This document shows positions 24,918-34,103 of a stretch of DNA of 64,000 nt, piece after piece. Positions within the stretch are counted from its first letter, which is position 1, and every line of letters starts with the position of its first letter. The position numbers were made by a program, and so were the translations under genes. The DNA comes from Lachnospiraceae bacterium (GTDB lineage Bacteria > Bacillota > Clostridia > Lachnospirales > Lachnospiraceae). The stretch lies in the NCBI GenBank assembly GCA_900771195.1, contig CAAGMZ010000018.1, positions 1 to 64,000 on the forward strand. Direction: 5' to 3'. Under the pieces are notes generated by a model. The model had not been told where the DNA came from. It did no database searches and worked only from the letters and a program-made list of their open reading frames with translations.

Positions 24918-25815
24918 TGTAAATCCCCATTTCCCTGATCAGATTGTCAATCCACATAACATACAGCTTTTTCTGTACATGAATTCCGTCACCCGCATAA
25001 AGCTCCGGATGTGATGCAAACAGCTCTGAATCCTCATTATATCCCACACCGAGTTCAACGCACATGCTGCGCAGCTTTTTGTTATATTTTTCCGCATATG
25101 CCAATCGTGCATTCTGCTGAACCGCACTTTCCTGAACAGGCATCAGTCCGCATACGACTATCCTTATTCCCGGAACGCCTTCTTTTATCTTTTGTATGCA
25201 TTCTTTATATCTGTTAATAAATGCATCTGTGACAAAATCATCAGGGTCCATTTCGTTGAGACCATAGTGAAGAACAAGAAACTTAGGATTGTAACTGATT
25301 ATTGCATCTGTGTTGTCATAAAGATGAGTCTGCAGAAACGCTCCGACTGTGGCAATAACATTTCCCTCATCTGCCAGCTTAAAATCCCTGAACCCCGTCA
25401 TTATGGAGTCTCCCACAAACAGCGTGTCCGAAAAGACTTCCTTGGTTGAGACAGTTCCGGATGCCACATCATCTGCTGCCTTCTCTGCCTTTTCATGATT
25501 AAACGTCCAGGGCACATAGCAGTCCAGATTGCTTCCGTAAAATTTCTCAACTCCCAGTTCTTTCTCCTCTGAAGTCTCATCCGGTAACGGGACATATGTC
25601 TCTCCCGGCAAATCTTCCTGGCTTCCCGAAGAACTATTTATCCGGTTCTCAATTTCACGCACATCAGCATTTCCGGCAGCAGCCAGATATGCCTGACCCT
25701 CAGCAGTATTCACTTTTGTCTCATTCTTACCGTTTGCGGTGAGAACGCTCATTGCTATCACAAACGTTATTGCAACAGCTATCAGAATCTGCGGTATTAA
25801 ACTTCCCTTTTTCAT
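24907..25815 (-). CDS. extracytoplasmic SGNH/GDSL hydrolase
   Basis: The 302-residue protein has an N-terminal membrane anchor (about 8-25) and a linker rich in Ser, Glu and Pro. The SGNH domain has block I FVGDSIMTGF with the catalytic serine near 140, block III LHYGLNE and the Asp-His pair in GDGIHVQ near 278. Such enzymes act as esterases or acyl transferases on carbohydrates. It overlaps the DUF4358 gene, so it belongs to the acylation operon. It is a paralogue of the next upstream gene. Confidence 0.9.
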   Translation of the reverse strand: MKKGSLIPQILIAVAITFVIAMSVLTANGKNETKVNTAEGQAYLAAAGNADVREIENRINSSSGSQEDLPGETYVPLPDETSEEKELGVEKFYGSNLDCYVPWTFNHEKAEKAADDVASGTVSTKEVFSDTLFVGDSIMTGFRDFKLADEGNVIATVGAFLQTHLYDNTDAIISYNPKFLVLHYGLNEMDPDDFVTDAFINRYKECIQKIKEGVPGIRIVVCGLMPVQESAVQQNARLAYAEKYNKKLRSMCVELGVGYNEDSELFASHPELYAGDGIHVQKKLYVMWIDNLIREMGIYNVD

Positions 25816-25816
25816 T

Positions 25817-26890
25817 TTAAATCCCCATTACTTCAATCAGATTTTCCATCCAGTAATAACGGTAAAAATCCCCTGTGAGATGCAATCCGTCATCGCCAAA
25901 AACATTGTTGTTCTTAAGCATATACTCATTATCACTGATGTACTCGATTCCAAGCTCCATGCACATCTCAACAAGATCATAGTCGTACTCATTTATATAC
26001 ATAAATCTTGCCTGTGACCCAAAGATGCTGTAGCTCACGGGAAACACTCCGCTCACGATAATCCTCAGATGCGGCAGCGATGCTTTAAGCCTTGCCAGCA
26101 AATCTTTATACTGACTTATCCTGTATGCACGCTCTGACGCACTTACGGAAAGTGTGTTTATCCCGTAATGCACTATTATCGAATCACAGTTGCTGGCAGC
26201 CATGATAACTCTGTCAAAATTCTTATCGAACCAGTCATAGCTCTCACCTATCTTGGCTACGATTCTTGCATCGCTTAAGATTCCGTAGGAGACGATTCCC
26301 ACAATCTGCGAATCCCCTGTAAATGCCACACGCTCAAATGCCTCTTCAAAGGAAAGCTCACCGTTTCTCAATTTTTCAGCCTTGGCTGCTGCTGCCTCCT
26401 TGTCAACATATTGGAGTATGTAATTGGGCGGGTACGGAAGAGTGCGTATGTTCACCGCATTCACATCAACAGATGCCTTCCGGCCCATATACTCAAATTC
26501 AAATGTATTTTCTCCCTCCGCAAGTCTGAAATCATCCGAGAGCTGGTCACATGTGTAATCTGTGACAATTTGAATATTTCCATTTTCATCCATAAGCTGT
26601 ACGGTAAAATTTTCGGCAATGGCCTGTCCGCCTGCATAAAGAGGCTCTCCATTGTACAATGCCATAAGCTTTCCATCCTTCACCGGCTCCACAACATCAT
26701 TGTCCACCAATATCACATCCGTCCGGCTCTCTGTTTCATTCCGAGTCGTGTCTGTGTCAAAAATAATATCCGTAAAAAGTATCAGGCACAAAAGCACAAC
26801 GGTAAATGCAAGAACCGTTCCGAGAACAGCAACTAAAGCTATCTTGGCCTTGTATGCCCCGTTCTTTTTTTTATGGGATTTACTACTCAT
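25817..26890 (-). CDS. extracytoplasmic SGNH/GDSL hydrolase
   Basis: The 357-residue protein starts with a short basic stretch and one membrane helix (about 15-38). About 140 residues of beta-rich, Ig-like character follow, then an SGNH domain with block I FTGDSQIVG near 205, VHYGIN near 250 and GDDGLHLTG near 337. It ends in the same WMENLIEVMGI manner as the neighbouring SGNH protein, showing a tandem duplication. GGGAGATAGCA precedes the ATG, and the gene starts 12 bases after rho. Probably involved in deacylation or acyl transfer at the cell surface. Confidence 0.88.
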   Translation of the reverse strand: MSSKSHKKKNGAYKAKIALVAVLGTVLAFTVVLLCLILFTDIIFDTDTTRNETESRTDVILVDNDVVEPVKDGKLMALYNGEPLYAGGQAIAENFTVQLMDENGNIQIVTDYTCDQLSDDFRLAEGENTFEFEYMGRKASVDVNAVNIRTLPYPPNYILQYVDKEAAAAKAEKLRNGELSFEEAFERVAFTGDSQIVGIVSYGILSDARIVAKIGESYDWFDKNFDRVIMAASNCDSIIVHYGINTLSVSASERAYRISQYKDLLARLKASLPHLRIIVSGVFPVSYSIFGSQARFMYINEYDYDLVEMCMELGIEYISDNEYMLKNNNVFGDDGLHLTGDFYRYYWMENLIEVMGI

Positions 26891-26902
26891 TGCTATCTCC
26901 CG

Positions 26903-28351
26903 CTATACCAGTCTTGTTTTCTTCACTATCTGGCACAGCTCAACATTGTTTCTTGTCTTGGAGAACAAATCGATTATCCTCTCAACGGCATCATCTGATC
27001 TCAGTCCGTTAAGTGCTTTTCTCATTATATCGACTGCCTCCTGCTCTTCTCTCGTAAGAAGAAGGTCTTCGCGCCTTGTTCCTGACTTCACAATATCTAT
27101 TGCAGGGAATATTCTCTTCTCCGAAAGCTTTCTGTCAAGCACAAGCTCCATATTACCTGTTCCCTTAAATTCCTCGTACACCACATCGTCCATCTTGCTG
27201 CCGGTATCCACAAGTGCCGTTGCAAGTATGGTGAGTGAGCCGCCTTCACGCATGTTACGTGCAGCTCCGAAAAACTTTTTGGGCATGTGAAGAGCTGCCG
27301 GGTCAAGACCTCCGGAAAGAGTACGTCCGCTGGGAGCAATTACGATATTGTACGCTCTCGTCAGCCTTGTAATGCTGTCCAGAAGTATGCACACATCCCT
27401 GCCGTGCTCAACGAGTCTCTTGGCTCTCTCAATAACCATTTCCGAAACTCTCTTGTGATGTTCCGGAAGTTCATCGAAAGTAGAGTATATAACCTCCACA
27501 TTACTGCCTTCAATCGACTCTTTTATGTCCGTAACTTCCTCCGGACGCTCATCTATCAAAAGAATTATCAGGTGCATTTCCTTGTTGTTGGTAGTGATTG
27601 ATTTGGCAACCTGCTTTAAGAGCGTGGTCTTTCCTGCCTTGGGAGGTGACACGATCATGCCTCTCTGGCCCTTTCCTATCGGAGAGATAAGATCTACTAT
27701 CCTCATTGCCGTACTGCTTTTGGATGTCTCGAGATGTATCCTCTCATCAGGGAATATGGGCGTAAGCCTTTCAAAAGCCACACGCTTAGGTATATCTGAC
27801 GGACTGTATCCGTTTACTGATTTGATAACAAGCAGCGCACTGAACTTTTCGTTCTGGTTCTTGATTTTCTTGAGACCGTTAATTATATCTCCGGTCTTAA
27901 GACCAAATCTCTTTATCTGTGCAGGTGAAACGTATACGTCATTATCTCCCGGCATATAATTGGCACAACGTATGAATCCGTATCCGTCCTGCATTACTTC
28001 GAGAATTCCGTTGGCATCTGAATGCGTATCAACAAGCGCCGGGTCGTATTCCTGTCTGTAGGGGTCATCCGGCTGTCCAAATATTGCCAGCTTCTTCTCA
28101 GGTTTTTCTGCTTTGGCATTTACGGCTTCGCTTTTTTCTTCCTGGGAATGAGCAGGAACATTCTTTTTCTCCCGGTTGTTCTCCGTACTTGTGTCGTGCT
28201 CCTTTCTTGCGGTTGCTCCTTCATCATCCGCTGCCGCAAGTATGGCATCAATGAGGTCGCTTTTACGCATAACCGTGACATTCTTAACACCCTTGTCTCT
28301 GGCAATATCTCTAAGCACAGATACTGAAAGCGTTTCAAGTTTTTCTCTCAT
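26903..28351 (-). CDS. rho: transcription termination factor Rho
   Basis: The 482-residue protein is a hexameric RNA helicase. The N-terminal Rho_N segment (VSVLRDIARDKGVKNV) is followed by a charged, low-complexity insert of about 60 residues, the cold-shock-like RNA-binding domain (GYGFIRCANYMPGDNDVYVS), Walker A SPPKAGKTTLLKQ, Walker B IILLIDERPEEV and the R-loop near KKFFGAARN. ATG 28351 is chosen because AGAAGGAGATATTTCC precedes it; the longer frame upstream is not needed. It has its own promoter and is divergent from the malic enzyme gene. The acylation cassette follows it where rpmE often comes next. Confidence 0.98.
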   Translation of the reverse strand: MREKLETLSVSVLRDIARDKGVKNVTVMRKSDLIDAILAAADDEGATARKEHDTSTENNREKKNVPAHSQEEKSEAVNAKAEKPEKKLAIFGQPDDPYRQEYDPALVDTHSDANGILEVMQDGYGFIRCANYMPGDNDVYVSPAQIKRFGLKTGDIINGLKKIKNQNEKFSALLVIKSVNGYSPSDIPKRVAFERLTPIFPDERIHLETSKSSTAMRIVDLISPIGKGQRGMIVSPPKAGKTTLLKQVAKSITTNNKEMHLIILLIDERPEEVTDIKESIEGSNVEVIYSTFDELPEHHKRVSEMVIERAKRLVEHGRDVCILLDSITRLTRAYNIVIAPSGRTLSGGLDPAALHMPKKFFGAARNMREGGSLTILATALVDTGSKMDDVVYEEFKGTGNMELVLDRKLSEKRIFPAIDIVKSGTRREDLLLTREEQEAVDIMRKALNGLRSDDAVERIIDLFSKTRNNVELCQIVKKTRLV

Positions 28352-28458
28352 GGAAATATCTCCTTCTCTTCTACGCGCCCAACCGGCGCCCTGATTATTC
28401 TCTGGGGGTAAAAGCTTTCGCTTCAACATGAACTGTCATGAACAATATTACTGAGGTT

Positions 28459-28487
28459 ATCTTACTCCTTTTTGTTTAATGTGTCAA
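28459..28487 (-). promoter_or_regulatory. promoter for rho
   Basis: TTGACA, 17 bp, TAAGAT on the minus strand. The expected leader is about 100 bases long, compatible with Rho autoregulation, although no specific site was identified. Confidence 0.6.
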
Positions 28488-28516
28488 TAAGCTCCTTCTT
28501 TACGGCTTTATACATT

Positions 28517-28545
28517 TTGACACCCGAAAGGATTTATGATACTAT
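28517..28545 (+). promoter_or_regulatory. promoter for malic enzyme gene
   Basis: TTGACA, 17 bp, TACTAT on the plus strand, 38 bases before the ATG. Confidence 0.7.
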
Positions 28546-28583
28546 GTTGGTTATCAAATATTTCGTAAAGGAAGTACTTTATA

Positions 28584-29741
28584 ATGACTAACAGCGAAAA
28601 AGCACTTAAATTACACGAAGAGTGGAACGGCAAGCTTGAGACCGCTTCCAAATGCGCCATAAAGACAAGGGAGGATCTTGCACTGGCATACACCCCCGGT
28701 GTTGCGGAGCCCTGCAAGCTTATAGCTGAAGATAAAGAGCTCGCTTACAAATACACGGTTAAATCCAATACCATTGCAGTCGTATCGGACGGCAGTGCGG
28801 TTCTCGGGCTCGGGAACATCGGACCATATGCGGCAATGCCTGTAATGGAAGGAAAAGCGGTCCTTTTCAAGGAGTTCGGCAATGTCAATGCCGTGCCCAT
28901 CTGCCTTGACACCCAGGACACCGAAGAAATAATCAAAACAGTAATCAATATAGCTCCTGCATTTGGCGGAATCAACCTTGAAGACATATCGGCTCCAAGA
29001 TGTTTTGAAATAGAGGAAAGGCTTAAGGCTGCCCTTGACATACCGGTATTCCATGACGACCAGCACGGAACGGCAATCGTGGTTCTTGCCGGAATAATCA
29101 ACGCCCTCAAGGTAACCGGCAGAAAAAAAGAAGACTGTAAAGTCGTAGTCAACGGTGCCGGTTCAGCGGGCGTCGCCATCACCAGACTTCTTTTAAGATA
29201 TGGTTTTCCGGATATTATCATGTGCGATAAATCAGGTATTCTCTCATCTGATTCAGAGGGCCTCAACTGGATGCAGGCCAAAATGACCGAAGTGACCAAT
29301 CTCAGTCACAGACACGGCTCTCTTGCAGATGCATTAAAGGGTGCCGATATATTCGTGGGCGTATCCGCCCCGGGAATCGTTACCGCTGACATGGTTGCAT
29401 CAATGAATAAGGACGCCATTCTTTTTGCAATGGCTAATCCCGTTCCCGAAATCATGCCCGATATTGCCAAGGCCGCAGGCGCCAGGGTTGTAGGCACAGG
29501 AAGAAGCGATTTTCCCAATCAGGTCAACAATGTTGTTGCATTCCCCGGTATTTTCAAGGGTGCCCTTGAGGGACGCGCCAAAAACATAACTGAAGAGATG
29601 AAGCTTGCTGCCGCTTTTGCAATTGCAGGACTCGTATCCGATGATGAACTCAATGAGAATAACATCCTGCCGGAGGCTTTTGACCCAAGAGTTGCAGACG
29701 TGGTGAGCCGTGCAGTTAAGGATCATATTGTTAACGATTGA
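28584..29741 (+). CDS. NAD(P)-dependent malic enzyme (oxaloacetate-decarboxylating)
   Basis: This 385-residue enzyme converts malate to pyruvate and CO2. It shows the short bacterial form: AYTPGVAEPC near 37, the malic signature PVFHDDQHGTAIV near 155 with the metal-binding Asp, and the Rossmann loop VVNGAGSAGVAI near 188. The full length lacks the phosphotransacetylase tail of longer forms. AGGAAG lies ten bases before the ATG, with a clear promoter upstream. Its stop overlaps the radical SAM gene start (TGATG). Confidence 0.96.
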   Translation: MTNSEKALKLHEEWNGKLETASKCAIKTREDLALAYTPGVAEPCKLIAEDKELAYKYTVKSNTIAVVSDGSAVLGLGNIGPYAAMPVMEGKAVLFKEFGNVNAVPICLDTQDTEEIIKTVINIAPAFGGINLEDISAPRCFEIEERLKAALDIPVFHDDQHGTAIVVLAGIINALKVTGRKKEDCKVVVNGAGSAGVAITRLLLRYGFPDIIMCDKSGILSSDSEGLNWMQAKMTEVTNLSHRHGSLADALKGADIFVGVSAPGIVTADMVASMNKDAILFAMANPVPEIMPDIAKAAGARVVGTGRSDFPNQVNNVVAFPGIFKGALEGRAKNITEEMKLAAAFAIAGLVSDDELNENNILPEAFDPRVADVVSRAVKDHIVND

Positions 29742-30682
29742 TGGAATATCCGTATTATTACTCAGCAAATCAATATTACAGAAAGCTTTTCGGTAAAAAA
29801 ACATACCGCCTTTCGCTTAACGGCGGAATGACATGTCCTAACAGAGACGGGACGGCAGGCTACGGCGGATGTATATTCTGCAGTGAGGGCGGCTCCGGTG
29901 ATTTTGCCCAGTCCTCTCTTCTTTCAGTGCAGAGCCAGATTGATAATGCAATATCGAATGTGCCCGAAAGATATGCAGACAGCTCATTTATAGCTTATTT
30001 TCAGGCATTCACCAACACCTACGCTCCCACCCCGTACCTTGAATCCGTATTTGGACAGGCTGTGTCGGATCAGCGTATTTCGGGTCTTGCCATAGCAACA
30101 CGACCCGACTGCCTTCCGGATGATGTCATTGCCCTTCTCGTAAGGCTTTCCCAAATCAAGCCTCTCTGGATAGAGCTTGGACTTCAGACCATAAATGACA
30201 CCACTGCAGAGCTCATAAACCGCGGATATAAGCTCAGCGTTTTTGAAGATACGTTTAAAAAGCTTAAAACAGCCGGTATACCGGTGACAGTACATGTAAT
30301 AGTCGGTCTTCCCGGTGAAACTCCGGATGATTACAGGCATTGTGCCGCATATCTTGCCCAAAAACATGTTCACGGCATAAAAATCCAGCTTCTACATGTG
30401 CTCAAGGGTACAAAGCTTGCAGAATTGTATCGTAACGGCGGCTTAAATGTTCTCACACTCAGACAGTACGTAAGTGCCGTTGCAGATATGCTTGAGCTTC
30501 TGCCTGACGATACCGTAATATACAGGCTTACCGGTGACGGGCCCAGAGACATCCTGCTGGCTCCCATGTGGAGCACCGACAAAAAAAATGTGCTCAACTC
30601 AATTGTCGGAGAACTCCGTCGCAGAGGCACATATCAGGGAAAGGAATACGAAAATGGCATTAGAATCCATTACACTATATAA
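29741..30682 (+). CDS. TIGR01212-family radical SAM protein (YhcC-like)
   Basis: The 313-residue protein has an N-terminal radical SAM cluster motif TCPNRDGTAGYGGCIFC, an unusual long spacing typical of the YhcC/Elp3-like group. Glycine-rich SAM-binding segments follow (ATRPDCLPDDV, IVGLPGETPDDY). The reaction is not established. ATG 29741 overlaps the malic enzyme stop, indicating coupling; the frame ends inside the start of the next gene, so three genes form one operon. Confidence 0.92.
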   Translation: MEYPYYYSANQYYRKLFGKKTYRLSLNGGMTCPNRDGTAGYGGCIFCSEGGSGDFAQSSLLSVQSQIDNAISNVPERYADSSFIAYFQAFTNTYAPTPYLESVFGQAVSDQRISGLAIATRPDCLPDDVIALLVRLSQIKPLWIELGLQTINDTTAELINRGYKLSVFEDTFKKLKTAGIPVTVHVIVGLPGETPDDYRHCAAYLAQKHVHGIKIQLLHVLKGTKLAELYRNGGLNVLTLRQYVSAVADMLELLPDDTVIYRLTGDGPRDILLAPMWSTDKKNVLNSIVGELRRRGTYQGKEYENGIRIHYTI

Positions 30683-31169
30683 GCTCATAGTATTGTATAT
30701 GCTTGACAGAGTGGATTTTCCCCTGTCAAATGCAACTATTTCCGAGTTCATTCTTGAAACCGGATATACCGATTATGCCAATATACAGCAGGTCATAGGC
30801 ATACTTCAGGATGATGACCTTATCAATGTCGAAAGCAGCCGCAGCAACACAAGCTACACCCTCACCGCACAGGGAAAAGAAATGCTTGATTATTTTGGCA
30901 ATAAAATTTCCGAAGAGATTAAAAAAGAAATAAATGATTATCTTAAAAGAAATAAATATGAATTAAAGCAGACAGCCAACATTGCCTCCGAATTCTACAG
31001 AAACACCTCAGGCGAGTATTCTGTTCACTGCTGCATAAAAGAAAACAATACCAATCTGATTGATCTTACCCTGTCCGTTCCCGATGAGGATGTTGCGGGC
31101 ATTATGTGTGACAACTGGAAAAAGAACAGTCAGGACATATATGAATTTGTGATGAAGCATATGCTGTAA
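30654..31169 (+). CDS. DUF4364 protein, winged-helix-like
   Basis: The 171-residue protein starts MALESITLYKLIVLYMLDRV, typical of DUF4364, with a predicted winged-helix N-terminus (IQQVIGILQDDDLINV, YTLTAQGKEML) and a mixed C-terminal half. It is common in Clostridia; the role is unknown but DNA binding is plausible. It overlaps the radical SAM gene by 29 bases and ends exactly against engB on the other strand, with no spacer between them. Confidence 0.85.
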   Translation: MALESITLYKLIVLYMLDRVDFPLSNATISEFILETGYTDYANIQQVIGILQDDDLINVESSRSNTSYTLTAQGKEMLDYFGNKISEEIKKEINDYLKRNKYELKQTANIASEFYRNTSGEYSVHCCIKENNTNLIDLTLSVPDEDVAGIMCDNWKKNSQDIYEFVMKHML

Positions 31170-31769
31170 TTATGCTTCAGCTTCCTCAAGCACAAGTCCG
31201 TCTATGACATTCCATATATCTTCCAGTCCCTGCCTGGTCTCTGCCGAAAAAGGTATCACCCTGATTTCGGTTCCTACACCCAGCCCCTCACGGACAAGCT
31301 TTACCTGTTTGTCTTTCTGGCTTCTGTTGATTTTATCAAGCTTTGTCGCTATTATGACAGGCGTATATCCCTGCCGGACTATCCACTGATACATGAGCCT
31401 GTCATTATCAGACGGCTTATGTCTTATATCCACCAGAAGAAAAACCTGACGAAGCTGCTTGGAAGTATGAAGATATCTCTCAATCATCTTCCCCCATTTT
31501 TCCCTTGTCTCGGCAGAAGTTCTGGCATAACCGTATCCCGGCAGGTCAACGCAGTAAAAAGCATCGTTTATATTGTAAAAATTGATTGTCTGCGTTTTGC
31601 CGGGTTCCGATGATGTCCTGGCATATGATTTTCTGTTCATAAGTGAATTTATCATGGATGACTTGCCAACGTTGGATTTGCCGGCAAAAGCCACCTCGGG
31701 AAGTACATTTTCCGGCAGCTTGCTTGTGATGCCGCATACCGTCTCAAGACTTACTTTTTTGATTACCAT
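31170..31769 (-). CDS. engB: ribosome-biogenesis GTPase EngB (YsxC/YihA)
   Basis: The 199-residue GTPase has G1 FAGKSNVGKSSM near 30, G3 CVDLPGYGYA near 75 and G4 ATKLDK near 140, all intact. It assists late 50S subunit assembly. AAGGAGAGGGCAT precedes the ATG. It follows lon by 18 bases, the common clpX-lon-engB order of Firmicutes. Confidence 0.97.
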   Translation of the reverse strand: MVIKKVSLETVCGITSKLPENVLPEVAFAGKSNVGKSSMINSLMNRKSYARTSSEPGKTQTINFYNINDAFYCVDLPGYGYARTSAETREKWGKMIERYLHTSKQLRQVFLLVDIRHKPSDNDRLMYQWIVRQGYTPVIIATKLDKINRSQKDKQVKLVREGLGVGTEIRVIPFSAETRQGLEDIWNVIDGLVLEEAEA

Positions 31770-31787
31770 ATGCCCTCTCCTTTCTTC

Positions 31788-34103
31788 CTATTCACAAAGT
31801 GCGTGACAGGCCACATCATCGAATTTATTTGCATACACTATAATGAGCTTATCCGTTATCTCCTTATCTATTTCAGAGACGTCCTTACGGTTTTTCTCCG
31901 GCACTATTGCCGTCTTCATTCCGGCCTTTACGGCTGCAAGAAGCTTTTCCTTAAGTCCGCCTATGGGAAGCACGTCTCCATGGAGTGTCATCTCTCCCGT
32001 CATTGCCACATCAGCCTTCACTTTACGGCCGCTCAGGGCTGAGATTAAGGCAAGGGTCATTGTGACTCCCGCTGACGGACCATCCTTGGGAACGGCGCCT
32101 TCCGGTGCATGCACATGAATATCCTTCTTTTCAAAAACACTGCTGTCTATTTTATATTTTTTTGCGTTGGCCTTCACATATCCCAAAGCCACCTGCGCCG
32201 ACTCCTTCATCACATCGCCGAGAGAGCCGGTAAGGTTGAGATTACCCTTCCCATTCATCGTCACAGCTTCGATGTCAAGAAGCGTTCCACCGACACTTGT
32301 CCATGCAAGTCCGTGAACCACACCGATACGGTCTTTTTTACCGGCTGTTTCGTCCTCATATTTGCGTATTCCAAGGTAGTCGGAAAGATTTTTCGCTGAA
32401 ATTCTGTGAATTTTTTTCTTGCCGCTTACAATCTGTACCGCTGCCTTTCGGCATACCGCACCTATTTTTCTCTCAAGCTCTCTGACGCCTGCTTCTTTAG
32501 TATACCCTTCTATTATGGCATTTATGGCACTGTCATTGAAGCTTACCTGCGATTTCTTAAGCCCGTTCGCATCAAGCTGTTTTGACACAAGATGCTCTTT
32601 GGCTATGTGGAATTTTTCTATAGCAGTATAGCTGTTAAGCTCAATGACTTCCATTCTGTCCAGAAGAGGCTTGGGAATGGTGCCTGTGTCATTGGCTGTC
32701 GCAATGAAAAGCACCTGCGACAGGTCCACGGGAACTTCTATGTAATGGTCTCTGAATGCCGAATTCTGCGCACTGTCAAGTACTTCAAGAAGCGCCGATG
32801 CGGTGTCGCCTCTGGCATCATTTCCGACTTTGTCTATCTCATCAAGCAGCATAAGCGGATTGCCGCTTTCTGCATGTATGAGACCTGTAATGATGCGTCC
32901 CGGCATTGCGCCCACATAGGTTTTCCGATGACCGCGTATCTCTGCCTCGTCGCGCACTCCACCAAGGCATACACGCACATACTTCCTTCCTACTGCCTCT
33001 GCAACCGATTTGGCTATTGATGTCTTTCCGGTTCCGGGAGGTCCCACAAGACAGATAACAGGGCTTTCTCCTTTTCCGGTAAGAGAACGGACAGCAATAA
33101 ATTCAAGAATTCTTTCCTTTACATCCTTAAGTCCGTAATGATCCCTGTCGAGGATTTTTGCAGCATTCTCCACATCATAGTTATCATCGGTCATATTGTT
33201 CCATGGAAGCTCCAGCATAGTGTCAATGTATGTTCTGATAACTGCGGCTTCGGTAGAACCTCCCGAAGATGACTCATATCTCGAGATTTCCTTGTACAGC
33301 TTATTTTTAACTTCAGCGGAAGCATTAAGTTCTTTAACCTGCTGCCTGTACTCATCAGCTTCCTGTTCAACATTTTCCTCGCCAAGCTCCTCGCGTATTA
33401 CATGTATCTGTTCTCTCAGAATATAATCCTTCTGATTCTTATCAACACGCCGCCTCATCTTCTCTGTAAGCTTTTCTTTAAGCTTGGCAATATTTATCTC
33501 ACTGAAGGCCATATCACAGACAGCATTATATCTCTCTTCCATACTGTTCATATTAAGAATGGGCTGTCTTTCATCACATTCGGTAGTCATGTCGGCCAAT
33601 GCCGTATATACCAGCTCGTCCAGATCAACTATTGCTTTAAGCCTTGCAACATTGTCTCCCTGATTGCGCCCGGTCTCCTCATAATACTGCCCCATCAAAG
33701 CCTTAAGCATACCAAGTGACGCAGCCTTTTCTATCGCAGACAGGCTGCTCTCATCCTCAGCACATTCACTGATATTTCCTGCAAGCATATCGTCATCTGC
33801 GGTAAAATCATAAAGCCTTGCACGGGTAAGTCCCGCAACCATAACACGTATAAGACCGCCCGGCATTTTTACTATCTGCTTTACCTGACAGATTGTTCCG
33901 TAATCATATACATCACTTCTCGTCGGCTCTGCAACATCTGCTGATTTCTGGGACACAAGAAATATCTTCTGCCCGTTTTTCATGGCATATTCAATACTCT
34001 TTATTGACTTCTTCCTGCTGACATCAAAATGAATGACCATATATGGCAGTATGGTCATTCCTCTCAACGCTATAACAGGTAAATTAATCTTTACGCTTTT
34101 CAT
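31788..34103 (-). CDS. lon: ATP-dependent protease Lon
   Basis: The 771-residue protein has the LonA layout: N-terminal substrate domain starting INLPVIALRGMTILP, central AAA module with Walker A GPPGTGKTSIAKS near 355 and Walker B MLLDEIDKVG, and a C-terminal protease domain with the serine in PKDGPSAGVTM near 675 and a catalytic lysine further on. It degrades misfolded and regulatory proteins in the cytosol. Its start overlaps the clpX stop by four bases (ATGA). Confidence 0.98.
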   Translation of the reverse strand: MKSVKINLPVIALRGMTILPYMVIHFDVSRKKSIKSIEYAMKNGQKIFLVSQKSADVAEPTRSDVYDYGTICQVKQIVKMPGGLIRVMVAGLTRARLYDFTADDDMLAGNISECAEDESSLSAIEKAASLGMLKALMGQYYEETGRNQGDNVARLKAIVDLDELVYTALADMTTECDERQPILNMNSMEERYNAVCDMAFSEINIAKLKEKLTEKMRRRVDKNQKDYILREQIHVIREELGEENVEQEADEYRQQVKELNASAEVKNKLYKEISRYESSSGGSTEAAVIRTYIDTMLELPWNNMTDDNYDVENAAKILDRDHYGLKDVKERILEFIAVRSLTGKGESPVICLVGPPGTGKTSIAKSVAEAVGRKYVRVCLGGVRDEAEIRGHRKTYVGAMPGRIITGLIHAESGNPLMLLDEIDKVGNDARGDTASALLEVLDSAQNSAFRDHYIEVPVDLSQVLFIATANDTGTIPKPLLDRMEVIELNSYTAIEKFHIAKEHLVSKQLDANGLKKSQVSFNDSAINAIIEGYTKEAGVRELERKIGAVCRKAAVQIVSGKKKIHRISAKNLSDYLGIRKYEDETAGKKDRIGVVHGLAWTSVGGTLLDIEAVTMNGKGNLNLTGSLGDVMKESAQVALGYVKANAKKYKIDSSVFEKKDIHVHAPEGAVPKDGPSAGVTMTLALISALSGRKVKADVAMTGEMTLHGDVLPIGGLKEKLLAAVKAGMKTAIVPEKNRKDVSEIDKEITDKLIIVYANKFDDVACHALCE

